A stretch of 64,000 nt of DNA from Lepus europaeus (GCF_033115175.1 NC_084830.1:46569409-46633408); one strand, 5' to 3'; counted from the stretch's first letter, positions 44,067-55,750 are shown. Translations and numbers: made by a program. The notes: generated from the letters alone by a model not told the origin.

Positions 44067-47000
44067 CTTCTATCCACTGGTTCACTCCCCAAATGTCTGC
44101 AAGCTAGGCCAATCCGAACCCAGGAACCAGGAGCTTCTTCCGGGTCTCCCACATGGTTGCAGGGACCCAAACACTTGGGCCATCTTCAGCTTTCCTAGAC
44201 CATAGCAGAGAGCTGGATCAGAAGTAGAGCAGCTGGGTCTCGAACCAGTGCCCATATGGGACACTGGCACTTCCGGCTGTGGCTTTACCCACTATGCCAC
44301 AGTGCCAGTCCCCCATTATATTTTAATGAATAGTCTTTCCTCCACCATTAATTTGGAATGCCATTATTAATGTGTAATTGATTTATAGTCTTTTTAATTT
44401 GAAAGTGAGAACAATATGGGGGCGGGGGGGCAGAGACATTCATCTGCTCAATTACTCCCCAAATGCCAGCAAATAGCCAGGGCTGAGCCAGGCTGAAACC
44501 AGGAGCCAGGAACTCAGTCCAGGTCTCCCATGTGAGGGGCAAGAACCCAAGCAATTGGACCATGATATGCTGCCTCCTAGATACATTAGCAGGAAGCTAG
44601 ATTGGAATCAGAGAAGCCAGGACTCAAACCAACACTGCAATATGAGATGCAGGCATCCGAAATAGCAATTTAACCTGCTGTACCACAGTGTCCACCCTTC
44701 AACACCTGTTTAATGCCAAAAAATTTGGATGTAGAATTATGTTGAGATATAATAATATTTGAATTGTAATGATTATGATACTTTGTTTTTCTGGTTGTGA
44801 GTACCATTTATAAAAGGATATTTTGGGGCTGACATCATGGCATAGCAAGTAAAGCCTCTCCCTGTGGCACCAGCATCCCATATGGGCTTCATTGTGTTTT
44901 GTCTGCTCCACTTCTGATCCAGCTCCCTGCTAATGGCCTGGGAAAAGCAGTAGAAGGTGGCCTAAGTGTTTGAACTCTGTCACTCACATTAGAGACTCCA
45001 ATGAAGCTTCTGGCTTTGGCCCAGCCCTGCATGGCTGTTGCAGCCACCCAGTGAGTGAACTCAAGGATTGAAGAGCTCTCTTTCTTTGTTCCTCCCTACC
45101 TGTGTAACTCTGACTTTCAAAATAAATAAGTCTTTAAAAATCTTTTATTTATTTTATATTGAAGACTATAATGTTGCCTCTAAAACTCAGTTTGAAAGTT
45201 AAGTTTAATAGGAAGAAAGATTTTTTTTTTAGGAATATGAAATTTCAGGGCCAGTGCTGTGGTGTAGCGGGTAAAGCATCTGCCTGCAGTGCTGGCATCC
45301 CATATGGGTGCTAGTTCAAGTCCTGGCTGCTCCACTTCCTATCCAGCTCTCTGCTGTGGCCTGGGAAAGCAGTAGAAGATGGGCCAAGCCCTTGGGCCAC
45401 TGCACCCATGTGGGAGACCCACAAGAAACTCCTGGCTTCAGATCGGCACAACAGTAGCTGTTGGGACCATCTGGGGAGTGAACTAGTGGTTGGAAGAACT
45501 CTCTCTCTACCTCTGCCTCTCTGTAACTCTGCCTTTCAAATGAATAAAAAAATCTTTAAAAAAAAAAAAAAAGAATATAACATTATCTTCAAGTATTTAT
45601 TCTTACCATCAGGGATAAGCCTTTCCTTTTCATGTTTAATTGAATTAAATAAAATGGAAAAAGTGAGAGAATAAAATGCTTAGTTTCAATGAAAATTTTG
45701 AATTACAAGTTACTTTGATTCCTTGTTAATTAATGCTGAAATCTAATTATTCTGTAACCAAAAAAATCTTTTAAAATAGCAATTCAGTTTTTTTCTCCTT
45801 TTTATTCTCTCTCTGTCCTGCTTCTGTCTCACTGAGGGTATCAGGATTATGAGGATGCATGAAGGGTGGAAGTGGTGTATGTTCTGCTTTATTGTGTATC
45901 TGAGGGCTGTGCCTGTTCATACCACTCACACATTTCTTGAAATCCTTAAGGAGCTCGTCTCTGTCAAAGACTTAGTGATCACAACGATGAAGAAGGCATA
46001 GGATCATTTTTATTCCTTCCATAAAGGGGATCATGGGCATATTTGTAGCTAAGAAAATGATTAAATCTTCAAAGAAAGTCAGTTTATTCATAGGGCTTGT
46101 TACCCTGCATCATTGCCTGTTGAATCACAAAGGGGCACTTTTCAATCAGTATTCCCGAAATAACAGATAAAAATGATGGTCCTATGTTTATGTAACTCAA
46201 TGGATTTGTCTTTGGGGAAAATTATCCAAAAGCTCTATTTTCTTCTATAATTGTCTTTGAAATAAATACCATAATTTTATTTTGATTTGTTTGTATTTCT
46301 GCAACCAATTTTAAAATACTTAGAAATACCTGGATTCTCCTTTAGATAGGTCATTCATCTCCAGTAATTTCTTGTGCTAATGGGTATGAACTTAAATGGC
46401 TGAAAGACATTATCTTCCAATGATATTTATAATTTATTATAGGAGTGGATTTGTCCAAGATAGAAAAGCATCCAGATACAGCCAACCTCCTTCTGAGACT
46501 GGATTTTGAAAAAGACATTAAGCAAATACTCCTGTTTCTGAAGGATGTGGGTTTAGAGGACAATGAGCTGGGAACATTTCTCACTAAAAATTATGCAATT
46601 TTCTCTGAAGACCTTGAAAATCTTAAGACCAGGTATGCAGGGCTTTTGGGATGGTTCATGCATAGCCCGCGAAGTGATTGTGGAGGAAATACACATGTTA
46701 GTTATTTCTGACATCAGTGCTGCACAAGGATCTCCCAAGATAACGAACAAGAATATGATTTGTATTTGTTAGGGTCTTCTTTGATCCAACTAAAGTATTT
46801 AAAACAGTTCTTTTATTCATGTTTCAATTTATTGCTGAGCCAGTATTTAACTGCTTTTGTTTAGTAGAAATTGAAACAATTTTTTCTAAAAAAAAAAAAA
46901 TCCATTATCAGATGGCCAAATTATCTGGGAGTGCACTTAAAGATATGAAAGCCGGATCTGGTGTTTTTTTTTCCCAGCCAATTTTTAACAGTAGACATTT

Positions 47001-50000
47001 GACGTTCTCTTAGCAAATTACTGTATAATTTGCTTTCATTTCTGTAAATTGGCTATTTTAGTTATTCCTTTATTCTTTAAAGAGCACTTTCATAAACATC
47101 TTTGTACTTCATTTAACATTCAGAAAATAATTGAATCTGAGTGTCATTATAGTGAGATGATATTGATCTGTGAGATAAGAATCCTGTTAGGCTTGAGAAT
47201 ACCACAGAGTCTCTGTCCTTAGGTTAACATTTTGAATTCATCATCACCTTCAGATCTCTCTCGAATCAATCGATACTCTCAGCTTCACCGCCTGGAAACA
47301 CTCTTCATCCTGTCGCCCAAATCAGAGAGAGGTGTTGATATTAACTTGAGCTTCTCCTCTTTCGGCATTCATATGTACTAAGTCATCATGTCCTATCACG
47401 TCTGTCTTTGTATGTCTCTCAAATCAGTCCATGCACTTCTTTTAACCTACACTTTGAATTCTTTGCCCCAGGTTCCTGTCATTTCATAACAAGATTACTC
47501 TCCTAATTTGTCTGCCTCTAATCTAAACACACACACACACACACACACACCACCAACACTCAGCTGTCTCCACACTGATGCTGAGCCTCACTAAGTTTCA
47601 GAGAGCTTTGTTAATTTCTTGAAGTTTCATAATCAAATGCCTTTTATTTGAATTAGAAGAAAATTGACCAAAAATGACATCTGTGTTTAAGACACTGTTG
47701 AGATACCCGCAGCCCCCAGTTCCAGCTTCCTGCTAATGCATTCCTTGGGAAGCAGGGATCATTGGCTCAAGTAGTTGGGTTCCTGCCAGCTACATGGAAA
47801 CCAGGATTAGGCTGATGCTCTTGACTTCAGCCCACTTGTTACTGGGTACATTTGGGGGAGTGAACTAGTGGAAGGAAGATATCTTTGTCTCTGTTTCTCT
47901 CACTCTCGCTCTGCCTTTCAAGTATATAAAAATAAATTTATTTATTTTATTTAAGATACATTTATTTAAGATGACTATGAACAACAAAGATTAAGTATAC
48001 ACACACATGAATATCAACATGTTGGGAACATCTTATGCTGGATTTACATTTACACGTCTTTTTTTTGTAAATTGCTTGTACCCTTTCTGTTTTTTTAATT
48101 GGGCCCTTTTCTTTCCTTTTTTGCTAAACATTCTTTTAGATATCGAGCAAATTATTTCTTTCTCTGAGACAAAGTCTTGCACATAGACTTTCCAAGTGGT
48201 CACTTGTCCCTTGACTTTGTTTATAGTGCTTTTTGTCATATACTCAGAATGTTTATGAAGGCAGCTTTTCCTCTCATGACCTCTAATGAAGTTCTTTAAA
48301 GGAGTAATGGTTGGGGCTGGCACTGTGGCAAGTTAAGCCTCTGCCTACAGTGCCAGTATCCCATATGGGTGCTGGTTCAAGTCCAGGCTGCTCTACTTCT
48401 GATCCAGAACCCTGCTCATGTGCTTGGGAAAGCAGTGAAAGATGGCCCAAGTACTTGGGCCCCTGTACCCATATGAAAGACCTGGAAGATACTGTAGGCT
48501 CCTGGCCTCAGCCTGGCCTCTGCCTGGCCTCAGCCTGGCCCAGCCCAGTCATGGTAGCCATTTGGGGAGTAAACCAGTGAATGAAAGCTATCTTTCTGTA
48601 TTTCTGCCTTTTAATAAATAAATATTTTTTTTTAAAAAAGTAGTAATAGTTATTTGATTATAAAGTAATGCAAGTTCTGGTACAAAGTATAGAAATGTCA
48701 ATAAACTAATGTAGGCATGCCTGAGTTCAAATCTGTTTTATCATTAATTACCTAAGTGATAATTAGCTTGTGACCTAACACAAGTTATTAACTTGTTTGA
48801 ATCAATGTTTCTTCCTATGTAGGGTGGACAGTTTACCTGGCTCACAAGGTTTTTTGTTTTCCTGTTGTGAATTAAGAAACATAATATCTTGGTATATTTT
48901 AGGCATCTAATAAAATACCATTCACTATGTTTTTAGATTTAAAATAAATGTTATTTTACAGTCAAACTTCCTATATTTTACTACCCTGTTTTGGTTGCCA
49001 AAAACTTAGGAAAATTTCTCAGTTGTTAATAAAATACCTTTTGAAAGACTCTTGTAAAAATTACTTAAGAAAATACGTAATAAATGTACTAATATAAAGG
49101 ATTTTTCTAACTCACAACCATGGTTTAAGGTCTTTCTTTGTGAGAAGAATTCTGAATCTCTTATTTTCCCACTTTGTGTCTTATTCTTTGTTAGCAAAAA
49201 CAAACAAATGAAAAAACTTGAACAGAAGCAATTTTACTTTTTCCAAGCAAGTAGTAAAACACATCATTATCTGAAAAGAGAATCTACTTGTTACTGGGTT
49301 TCAGAATTATTTCCTATTTGCATGCAGAAATGGAAACCATTATAGAGTTGGGTAGATGTTTGGTTTAATCATATTTAGATCATTATTACAGAATATTTGT
49401 ATTTACATTTTTTATGGTGTGGGAGTCTGTTTAAAAATAATTGTCACTTTGGAGAGTAGTTTGCTGGCAGGAGACGTTTATCATATTTGCGTGTATTTTT
49501 GTTTATTTCTCCAGAGTGGCCTATCTTCAGTCAAAAAATTTCACTAAGGCAGATATTGCACAGATGGTCAGAAATGCTCCATTTTTGCTGAATTTTTCAG
49601 TGGAAAGACTGGATAACAGATTGGGATTTTTTCAGAAAGAACTTGAACTTAGTGTGAAAAAGGTAAAGAAATGGAAACTTTGAACATTTCTATGTCAGGT
49701 ACATTCAGTAACTGTGACATCTCTTGTGCTCACAGATGCCAAGCCTGTAGAAGTCCAATAAATGCCTGGCATTTTTCCATACAAAAATGAGTTACCTTGC
49801 TAGATTAAACATAAAGCTGCATAACTTTATAACATTCCAGCAGATTGATTCCTTACATTTTGTTTTCAATATCTGTTTTTTCCTCACTTTTTGTGTCAAG
49901 TTTATGTATTTGCAGTGTTGTTATTTCTCTGTTTGGGTCATATTTTTAAATTTTAATTTTGTGTTCCTAGAAATGCCTTAGTTTCCAAAGTAGTTAAGTA

Positions 50001-53000
50001 TGCACCTATAGTAATAATGGATTGTTTTCCTTATGACAATAGACGAGAGATCTGGTAGTTCGTCTCCCACGGCTACTAACAGGGAGTCTGGAGCCCGTGA
50101 AAGAAAATATGAAGGTAGGACAACTTTGAGCTGTTTGCAAGATCAACTCCTTTCTTTGAGTGTTTAGGTTCTCTGCAGACACCAGATTTTGCTGTCATCA
50201 TCTTAAAACTAGATTTTAAAAGAAGTCCTTTCTAAAAAGATAGAAATGGAAATTATAGGACAAACACGAAAAGCAGTGTATTTCAGGTAAGGATGTTATC
50301 TCATGTTGACCAGATGTTACATGAGCAAATCACTTGGCGGATGCTGCTACCCATAACCCCCGCAAAACAGCATAGGTGCATGAGCAGCACCGGGCAGCCC
50401 AGCTAAGGGTCTGTGTCTGAGGGAATTTGGGAGGCTGGATCCAGATGACTTTGTTGTGGGGAGTGGCAGCCAGCAACGTGCTCTCCTTAACACCAGTGCC
50501 AATTCCAAGCTCGGCTCTATCACAAAACATCCGAATACTTCACTGCCCTTCCTCCAAGAGATTAGTATGAAGCCAAGAATAGCTGACTAGTTGGTACACA
50601 AAGCCGTGGTAGTGCAGTCATGCGTTAGTGCTTGGACAGGTTTACTATGTGAGCATCACAGGCCTAGGTTGTATAATCTACACACCTGGACTGAATAGAA
50701 CAGCCATCCTTGTGAATGCAGTCTGTCACTGCCTACAGTGTTGTTAAGTGGCACATGACTGTATTTGAAATCATTATGAAAGGCTCATTTTCAGAGGTGC
50801 TGAGTAATCAGTCATGCAGAGATCTTCACTGAGCGCCTGCCCAAGCAGTCTGAGGAGATTGTTGCTGCTTTCATGGTACTTAGAATCCTGTGGGGGTTAA
50901 ACTGCACAGTGACCAGATCAGCAGCCTTGTGGGGGAGCATAGGCTGCTAGGAAACCACATGGAGAGCCTCACTCATACTTGGGTGTTTAGTTTTATCATC
51001 TCTTGTGGAACTAGGGCATGTAGTTTTTCAGAGAACATGGTCCTGAGTATACCTGGGAGCAGAATCTTAAAGGCATTTGGAAAAATCTACTGCCACTCAT
51101 GGAAAAAGGATGTACTCTTCTCTTGAAGGGAGGAGAGAACATCCACTTTGCTTATGGCCATGTCCAAATGCTGATGGAGTCTGTGATCACAAAAGGCATC
51201 CAGAGCCTTGGCAACCCATGGCAAGAGCCTCGGTGATCACTGACATAAATAAGAGTGTTAATTGTTAAAGGAACAACAGAAGTCACTGTGCGCTCATTCC
51301 CCATGTAGGACCTCCGTCCTCAATGAGTTGTTCTATGAAAGTCAACCAGAAATCTTGTTATCAAATTGTACTCTATATGTTGTGTGTGTGCGTGGGTGCA
51401 AACTGTTGAAATCTGTGCTTAACATGGAGTTGCTCCTATGTATATAAAATCAAACTAAAAGTGAACCATAATGAAAAGGAGATGGGAGAGGGAGATGGGA
51501 TGGGAGTTGGGGTAAGAGGGTGGGTATAGGGGAAAGAACCACTATATTCCTAAAATTGTATCTATGAAAAAATGCATTCATTAAATAAAAACTTTAAAAA
51601 AAATCAATTGACAAAAAAAAAATCTGTTGCCAGTCCATTAACTGACTCGCCCTCCTCTATCCAGCAGTGTTGGGGTGATCAGCACCATGATCCTCTTGCC
51701 ATGCACAGCTCATTCTCAGCAGAGGGTTTGGAACTTGCCTCACCCCAGAAACAGGAGGCTATAGTGTCTTGAAGGCATCAATGTGGCTGTCTCCAGATTT
51801 TAAATGTCATTTTAAAAGAATCAATGTGTCCTCTGGCATAGCACCAGAGTAACTATTTATGTTCATGACTTAGGAAATTTACTTTCCTTTAGGTTTATCG
51901 TCTCGAACTTGGTTTTAAACACAATGAAATTCAACATATGATCACCAGAATCCCAAAGATGTTAACTGTAAATAAGAGGAAACTCACAGAGACTTTTGAT
52001 TATGTGCACAATGTGATGAGCATTCCCCACCACATCATCGTCAAGTTCCCACAGGTAATGCAGCTCACAACAGTGTGAGGGCACTGTTCCCCGCTTTCAG
52101 ACTTGCTATGCAGGTGCAGAGTGCTTCCGGACACATCTGCTCCTCCTCAGAAGAAATCCACGATGAATCTGTGTGCCTGTAGTTCCTACCCCCTCCTAGC
52201 TCTGCTGGATAGACTGAGCCAGAGCAAATCCAACATAGTCTTATCTTTTTAAATTTAAAATAGATCACTTCTCTTGAAGTGAAAGGACTTTCTCTGAAGG
52301 TCCCTTACTTTTTATTCACAGTCTGTCTAAATCCATGGATTAACAAGCTATAGTGATGTTGTCCTGTTGAAGCATAGAAAAGTTCCAGTTTGCCATCATG
52401 CCAAAGCCATGTATTTTCAAATGAATTGCTTGTGGTCTTTACCTTGTGAGTGACATTACCTGCTGTTCACAGCAATGTTAACTCTTTGAACACTGCCGAA
52501 TCTCGAGTGCCTAGAACTAGACCTGGTGCTCAGCAGGCACTCAGTAATCACTTGTTGAACAAATGAATGATTGCATTCCATCAAAGTGACCCTCTTTCCA
52601 GTTCGCCTTGTGAATAGGCACTCAGGAAGTGGTACTGAATAAATGACAGATTGAATTTCACTGGAGTGATCCTATACTCTACTTGCAGGTGTTTTCCTAT
52701 TTTTGTTAACAAAGGTGGACAAAAATATGAACTTAATACAACTCTCAGATCTAGATTGCATTTGGCTAGTTCCTTCATTTATAGCGATGTTTATTTGCCT
52801 GTCATAACTTCTCTATGAATGGGCTCTTAATTTACAAGTTTACTTCAAAACTTCATGGGAAAAGAATTTAAAAGATAAGTTTAGGGGCAGGCATTTAGCC
52901 TAGTGTTAAAGATACCAGTGTCCCACATCTCAGCATACCTCTGGGTCTAGCTCTGGCTTCCTGATAATGCAGACCATGGGAGGCATTTTGAAATCCATGT

Positions 53001-55702
53001 ATAGATGAGTCTTCAAAAAATTCATGGAGAATTCATATTATGAGAAATTGATGCATCAATTTCAAATTTTTTTGTACCAGAATAAACATTTTAACTATTT
53101 TTTCCATGAAATTTTTGATGTACCCTTGTAGGATTTTCCTGTTTCACCAAATGCTAATATATTATAAAAGTATTAGAAACATAAATTTGTGTGAAATTCA
53201 GCTTATGGAGCAATTGTAAAGTGAATAATCACTGGGTAATGGATAGTACAGTGACAGCTTTTAGGCACCCCAACACTTAGCTTCTGGGAATCCCAATCAT
53301 AGAGCTGTGACTTCCAACTTGGGGTTACCCTAGGGGTCTGTATATTATTATTACAAGACAAAACAGAAATAAAAGGCTTATTAATGGAAAAACATATTAA
53401 CTAACAAGCTAGGCGGAAGTGATTTAGACTTTAAGTTTTTGACTGGTGTTTTAAAACTCAACGGTATGAAACTAATTTTCTCTAGCAGGTAATAATTCTG
53501 CTTGTACATCTATGTTATGATTAATTAAAAATGGGGAAGGAACTATAAGGACTGTGCATAATCATTCAAAGGCGGTCATGGGAGATAAAACAGCAAAAGG
53601 AGCTTAGGGATAGTGAACATGAGGGAATCAGTAGTGTGAGGAAAGGGAGAGGGGTACATTCAGGACCCTCCTAAAACCCTGTCTCCCGCTTTCCACTGTA
53701 AAGGCAGGGCTGGAGACTTCTTTAAGGTAAGAGAAGATCATGCTTTCTCAGACTCGGGGGACAGTCTTGTTTGTTTGTTTGTTTAAATTCCTGAGAATTT
53801 AATGCTGCATTCTCAGGATGAAATTTTTGTGACAGTGGTGGAGTGGCCCCTGATGGTCCACAAACCCCACCTCCCCTTTAAGAAAAAAGAAAAAAGAAAA
53901 AACTATATCTGAGCTGTAGTCTTCGGAGTTGAAAGACTACACAGCTCTCTCATAGTAAAATCACCTTGCACTATTGAAGAAGAAAACCTATCTGGTCATA
54001 AGCTTCATAATGCTTCAAAGTGTAATATGTAGGAATTGAGTAAGTTTAGGAGCTTTAGGTTCATCTGTGATTTTGTCTATATTATATCTTGTTTGGTTAT
54101 TTTTTTAAGCCAAGAGTCACTGCAGAACAGCCATACTTAAGATAAACAACACCTAAAAGCTTCATTATCAGTAATGTGGCAAAGGGAACACAGTTACAAA
54201 GAGAGACAGAATAGCATGTAGTTTGTTTCTGCAGGGGCAGAAAAAGATGTTTTATTCCAAAGGCAAACCAGCTCCATCTTGACTTAGCTAGCACTTCTAC
54301 TGTTTTACTTTTTTTTTTTTTTTAAACATTTATTTATTTCACTTGAGAGGCAGAGACAGAGAGGTCTTCCATCTGCTGGTTCACTCCTCAAATGTCTGCG
54401 ATGGCTGGAGATGGGCCAATTCAAAGTCAGGAGCCAGGAGCTTCTTCAAGGTTTCCCACACTGGTGCAGGGGCCCAGGCACTTGGGCCATGTTCTGCTGC
54501 TTTCCAGGCCATCAGCAGGGGAATAGACAGGAAGTGAAGCAGCCAGGACTTGAACCAGTGCCCATATGGGGTGCCGGGGCTGCAGGCAGATGCTTAATCT
54601 ACAACACCACATTGCGAGGCCCCTCCTTTTTTTTTTTTTTTTTTTTTTTTTTTTGGTCACTATTTCAGGATACTTGTCCCCCATAGCACCCCTTCTGAGT
54701 GACCTATTACTTGGTTTACATGTAGGTGTAGGGAAGGACGCCTAAGGTTTTGTGCTGTGTGCCCAGAGTTCCCAGTGGTCTGTAGTACAGCCTGAGGAAA
54801 ACTGAGAGCCATCACAGGAATGGGGCCTCACAGCTCTCATGCTTCAGCACACTTTCCCACTCTGCCTTCCTTCTTGGAGCGGGTTACAGGGATGTGGCTT
54901 ACTTCTGAGTCTTTTCTGAAGTTTGTACCAATCGCTGTATTCCTTAGGAGATTAACCTGAGGCAGATAACACATACTTTCCTCTAGTTGCTTTCCAAAGA
55001 GGCCAGATTCATTTCATAATTTTTATTCTATCTGGGGAGCAGGAATTCAACAACAACAAAAAGATCACTTCAAAGATTATGAAATCTTATAACCAGTTTT
55101 CTGGTGACATGGATTTTAATCTAGAACACTGGTTCTCAAACTTGACAGCTATCAGAATCATCTAGAGGGCTTGTTAAAACAGATTTCTGGGTCCCACTCT
55201 TGCAGTTTCTGACATAGTTTGGGGATAGGGCCTGAGGATTTGCCCTTCTAACACACTCTCCCCTGTCTCTGGCGTAGTCAGTGTTTGTCACAGCATCACC
55301 TTTAATTATTTTATCATGCTTCTGTTTGTTGGTTGTGAGTCCCTTTTTCATCATAGATTTCTTAAGCTCATGGCTTTAAATCATGTGGTGTCATTTACTA
55401 AGCATGTGGATAAAAATTCTATTTGTTAAGCTATTTAGCTAAGTAAATATTTTAATTTTTCCTATTCAGTGTGCAATATTTGTTTTAATTTTTTTTTTCT
55501 TTTCCAGGTATTTAATACAAAGTTGTTTAAAGTCAAAGAAAGACATTTGTTTCTTACCTACTTAGGAAGAGCACAGTATGATCCAGCAAAACCTAACTAT
55601 ATCTCTTTGGACAAATTAGTATCTATTCCTGATAAAATATTTTGTGAAGAGATTGCCAAAGCTTCAGTCCAGGACTTCAATAAATTCTTAAAAACTCTTT
55701 AG
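38424..55702 (+). CDS. MTERF3: MTERF3 (mitochondrial transcription termination factor 3), complete coding sequence
   Basis: The coding sequence joins 38424-38757, 40251-40403, 46443-46632, 49515-49662, 50043-50114, 51893-52054 and 55508-55702. The sum is 1254 bases, 417 residues plus TAG, equal to human MTERF3. The protein is a mitochondrial matrix mTERF-fold nucleic-acid-binding factor; knockout work links it to repression of mitochondrial transcription initiation and to 16S rRNA/large-ribosome assembly (family knowledge). The N-terminus ([20 protein letters not shown] onwards) is basic, hydroxylated and acid-free for over 40 residues, as expected of a mitochondrial presequence. From about residue 140 it is built of roughly 30-residue helical mTERF repeats, with hallmark motifs such as [40 protein letters not shown] and [11 protein letters not shown]. 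No frameshift or stop interrupts it. The start has a strong context (AAAATGG) and lies in exon 2, so exon 1 is probably non-coding. Confidence 0.98.
38971..39313 (+). mobile_element. CSINE, young subfamily, 12-base duplication
   Basis: Flanked by AGATTTTATAAG at 38959-38970 and 39314-39325, in MTERF3 intron 2. Confidence 0.95.
39355..39540 (-). mobile_element. L1M-like 3' UTR fragment (reverse)
   Basis: AGGATATAATTTGTC, CAGTGGATTTTGACATGGGC and CACTCCGTAAAGTTTCC follow the reverse L1M 3' UTR. Confidence 0.5.
40251..40403 (+). CDS. MTERF3: MTERF3 exon 3
   Basis: A 153-base exon (phase 1 in, phase 1 out) encoding residues 112-162. It carries the proline-rich linker [18 protein letters not shown] and the start of the folded region ([20 protein letters not shown]). 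The acceptor is gacttcaaag and the donor CTAG followed by GTAAGT. The length is divisible by three, so skipping it keeps the frame. Confidence 0.97.
40660..40852 (-). mobile_element. L1MA-like fragment (reverse)
   Basis: TAATTGTTCATAGATATTTA, then GGGTTACAATGTGC and TATTTAACATTTCCAGGTCC, follow the reverse L1 3' UTR. Confidence 0.5.
40853..41062 (-). mobile_element. CSINE, minus, truncated
   Basis: Canonical T-rich start and body to GGGTTCAGAGGCCCAAGG. The head is missing. Confidence 0.88.
41265..41830 (+). mobile_element. L1MA-like 3' end
   Basis: GTGGAATACCATTCATCCTT, GACATTATGCTAAGTGAAAT and AGGCACAGAAAGACAAATAT are classic L1 ORF2-end/3' UTR motifs. Confidence 0.75.
42085..42239 (+). 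mobile_element. CSINE 3' fragment
   Basis: From AGCTAATGCAATAGGTGATGG to the CAAATAAATTTAA tail. Confidence 0.7.
42249..42557 (-). mobile_element. CSINE, minus, 9-base duplication
   Basis: Flanked by ACAAATAAA at 42240-42248 and 42558-42566. It abuts the tail of the plus-strand fragment. Confidence 0.88.
43697..43781. mobile_element. MITE-like element, copy C
   Basis: GGGAATTTCAAAAAACTTCTGG pairs with reverse GGGGGCTTTAAAAAAGTTCATAG. Short internal-deletion form. Confidence 0.6.
43968..44311 (-). mobile_element. CSINE, minus, 10-base duplication
   Basis: Flanked by CCCATTATAT at 43958-43967 and 44312-44321. Confidence 0.9.
44390..44697 (-). mobile_element. CSINE, minus (old)
   Basis: Reverse body ending CCACAGTGTCCACCC. 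Confidence 0.8.
44825..45140 (+). mobile_element. CSINE
   Basis: Head GGGGCTGACATCATGGCATA to tail AAATAAATAAGTCTT. Confidence 0.87.
45248..45563 (+). mobile_element. CSINE
   Basis: Head AGGGCCAGTGCTGTGGTGTA to tail AAATGAATAAAAAAATCTT. Confidence 0.88.
46443..46632 (+). CDS. MTERF3: MTERF3 exon 4
   Basis: A 190-base exon encoding residues 163-225. The sequence [20 protein letters not shown] continues into [20 protein letters not shown], the first clear mTERF repeats. The acceptor is atttattatag and the donor ACCAG followed by GTATGC. It enters in phase 1 and exits in phase 2. Confidence 0.97.
47526..47552 (+). repeat. (CA)n microsatellite
   Basis: About 13 CA units in MTERF3 intron 4. Confidence 0.95.
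47685..47930 (+). mobile_element. CSINE, head truncated
   Basis: Lacks the tRNA-like head. CCAGCTTCCTGCTAATGCAT onward is recognisable. Confidence 0.75.
48313..48632 (+). mobile_element. CSINE with a short internal repeat expansion
   Basis: Canonical copy in which CCTGGCCTCAGCCTGGCCTC is reiterated near 48500-48540. Confidence 0.88.
49515..49662 (+). CDS. MTERF3: MTERF3 exon 5
   Basis: A 148-base exon encoding residues 226-275, with [20 protein letters not shown] and [20 protein letters not shown], two mTERF-type helical repeats. The acceptor is tttatttctccag and the donor AAAAAG followed by GTAAAG. It exits in phase 0. Confidence 0.97.
50043..50114 (+). CDS. MTERF3: MTERF3 exon 6 (72 bases)
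   Basis: A symmetric phase-0 exon encoding residues 276-299: [20 protein letters not shown] plus ENMK. It contains an mTERF repeat core with the characteristic proline and leucines. The acceptor is ttatgacaatag and the donor ATGAAG followed by GTAGGA. Confidence 0.97.
50615..50761. mobile_element. Short DNA-transposon-like element with inverted ends
   Basis: Starts CAGTCATGCGTTA and ends CACATGACTG followed by TA, a near-inverted repeat, with a TA also just before 50612. Family not named with certainty. Confidence 0.5.
51265..51600 (+). mobile_element. Older rabbit-type L1 3' UTR
   Basis: GGAACAACAGAAGTCACTGT, GGTGCAAACTGTTGAAATCT, AGGAGATGGGAGAGGGAGAT and TTCATTAAATAAAAACTTT parallel the L1 3' end at 25557, but more diverged. 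Confidence 0.8.
51893..52054 (+). CDS. MTERF3: MTERF3 exon 7
   Basis: A 162-base phase-0 exon encoding residues 300-353, including [20 protein letters not shown] and [16 protein letters not shown]. The acceptor is actttcctttag and the donor CCACAG followed by GTAATG. Exons 6 and 7 are both symmetric, so either could be skipped without a frameshift. Confidence 0.97.
52886..52990 (+). mobile_element. CSINE fragment (old)
   Basis: GGGGCAGGCATTTAGCCTAG to CATGGGAGGCA. Confidence 0.6.
53001..53130. mobile_element. MITE-like element, copy D
   Basis: GAGTCTTCAAAAAATTCATGG pairs with reverse GGGTACATCAAAAATTTCATGG. TA lies at each end. Confidence 0.7.
54312..54624 (-). mobile_element. CSINE, minus
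   Basis: T-rich start, canonical reverse body, end CACATTGCGAGGCCCC. Confidence 0.88.
55128..55262 (+). mobile_element. MER5A-like hAT MITE
   Basis: CACTGGTTCTCAAACTTGAC, AGAGGGCTTGTTAAAACAGA and GAGGATTTGCCCTTCTAACA match MER5A order. The right terminal repeat is lost. Confidence 0.8.
55508..55702 (+). CDS. MTERF3: MTERF3 exon 8, last coding exon
   Basis: The exon encodes residues 354-417, beginning [20 protein letters not shown] and ending FNKFLKTL before TAG 55700-55702. The acceptor has a long pyrimidine tract (tttttttttcttttccag). The 3' untranslated region is very short, with AATAAA hexamers at 55751 and 55767. Confidence 0.97.
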   Translation, partial: VFNTKLFKVKERHLFLTYLGRAQYDPAKPNYISLDKLVSIPDKIFCEEIAKASVQDFNKFLKTL

Positions 55703-55750
55703 TTTTTGATGAATGTTAAAATGTAATATTGTAACATAAGTGTATATTTG

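Larger units (their letters stand above)
40404..46442 (+). other. MTERF3: MTERF3 intron 3
   Basis: A 6-kb intron with old L1 fragments of both orientations, seven CSINE copies or fragments, and one palindromic MITE copy. The stretch 42600-43660 has an L2/MIR-like piece near 43170-43260 and little else. Confidence 0.85.
46633..49514 (+). other. MTERF3: MTERF3 intron 4
   Basis: AT-rich intron with a (CA)n run at 47526-47551 and two plus-strand CSINEs. The stretch 48640-49500 is unremarkable. Confidence 0.85.
50115..51892 (+). other. MTERF3: MTERF3 intron 6
   Basis: Contains a short element with inverted ends (50615-50761) and a rabbit-type L1 3' end (about 51265-51600). The stretch 50300-50560 is unusually GC-rich for the intron and unassigned. 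Intron 5 (49663-50042) holds nothing of note. Confidence 0.8.
52055..55507 (+). other. MTERF3: MTERF3 intron 7
   Basis: Contains an L2/MIR-like end (52440-52570), a CSINE scrap (52886-52990), a MITE-like copy (53001-53130), a CSINE (54312-54624) and a MER5A (55128-55262). The rest is AT-rich without structure I recognise. Confidence 0.8.
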
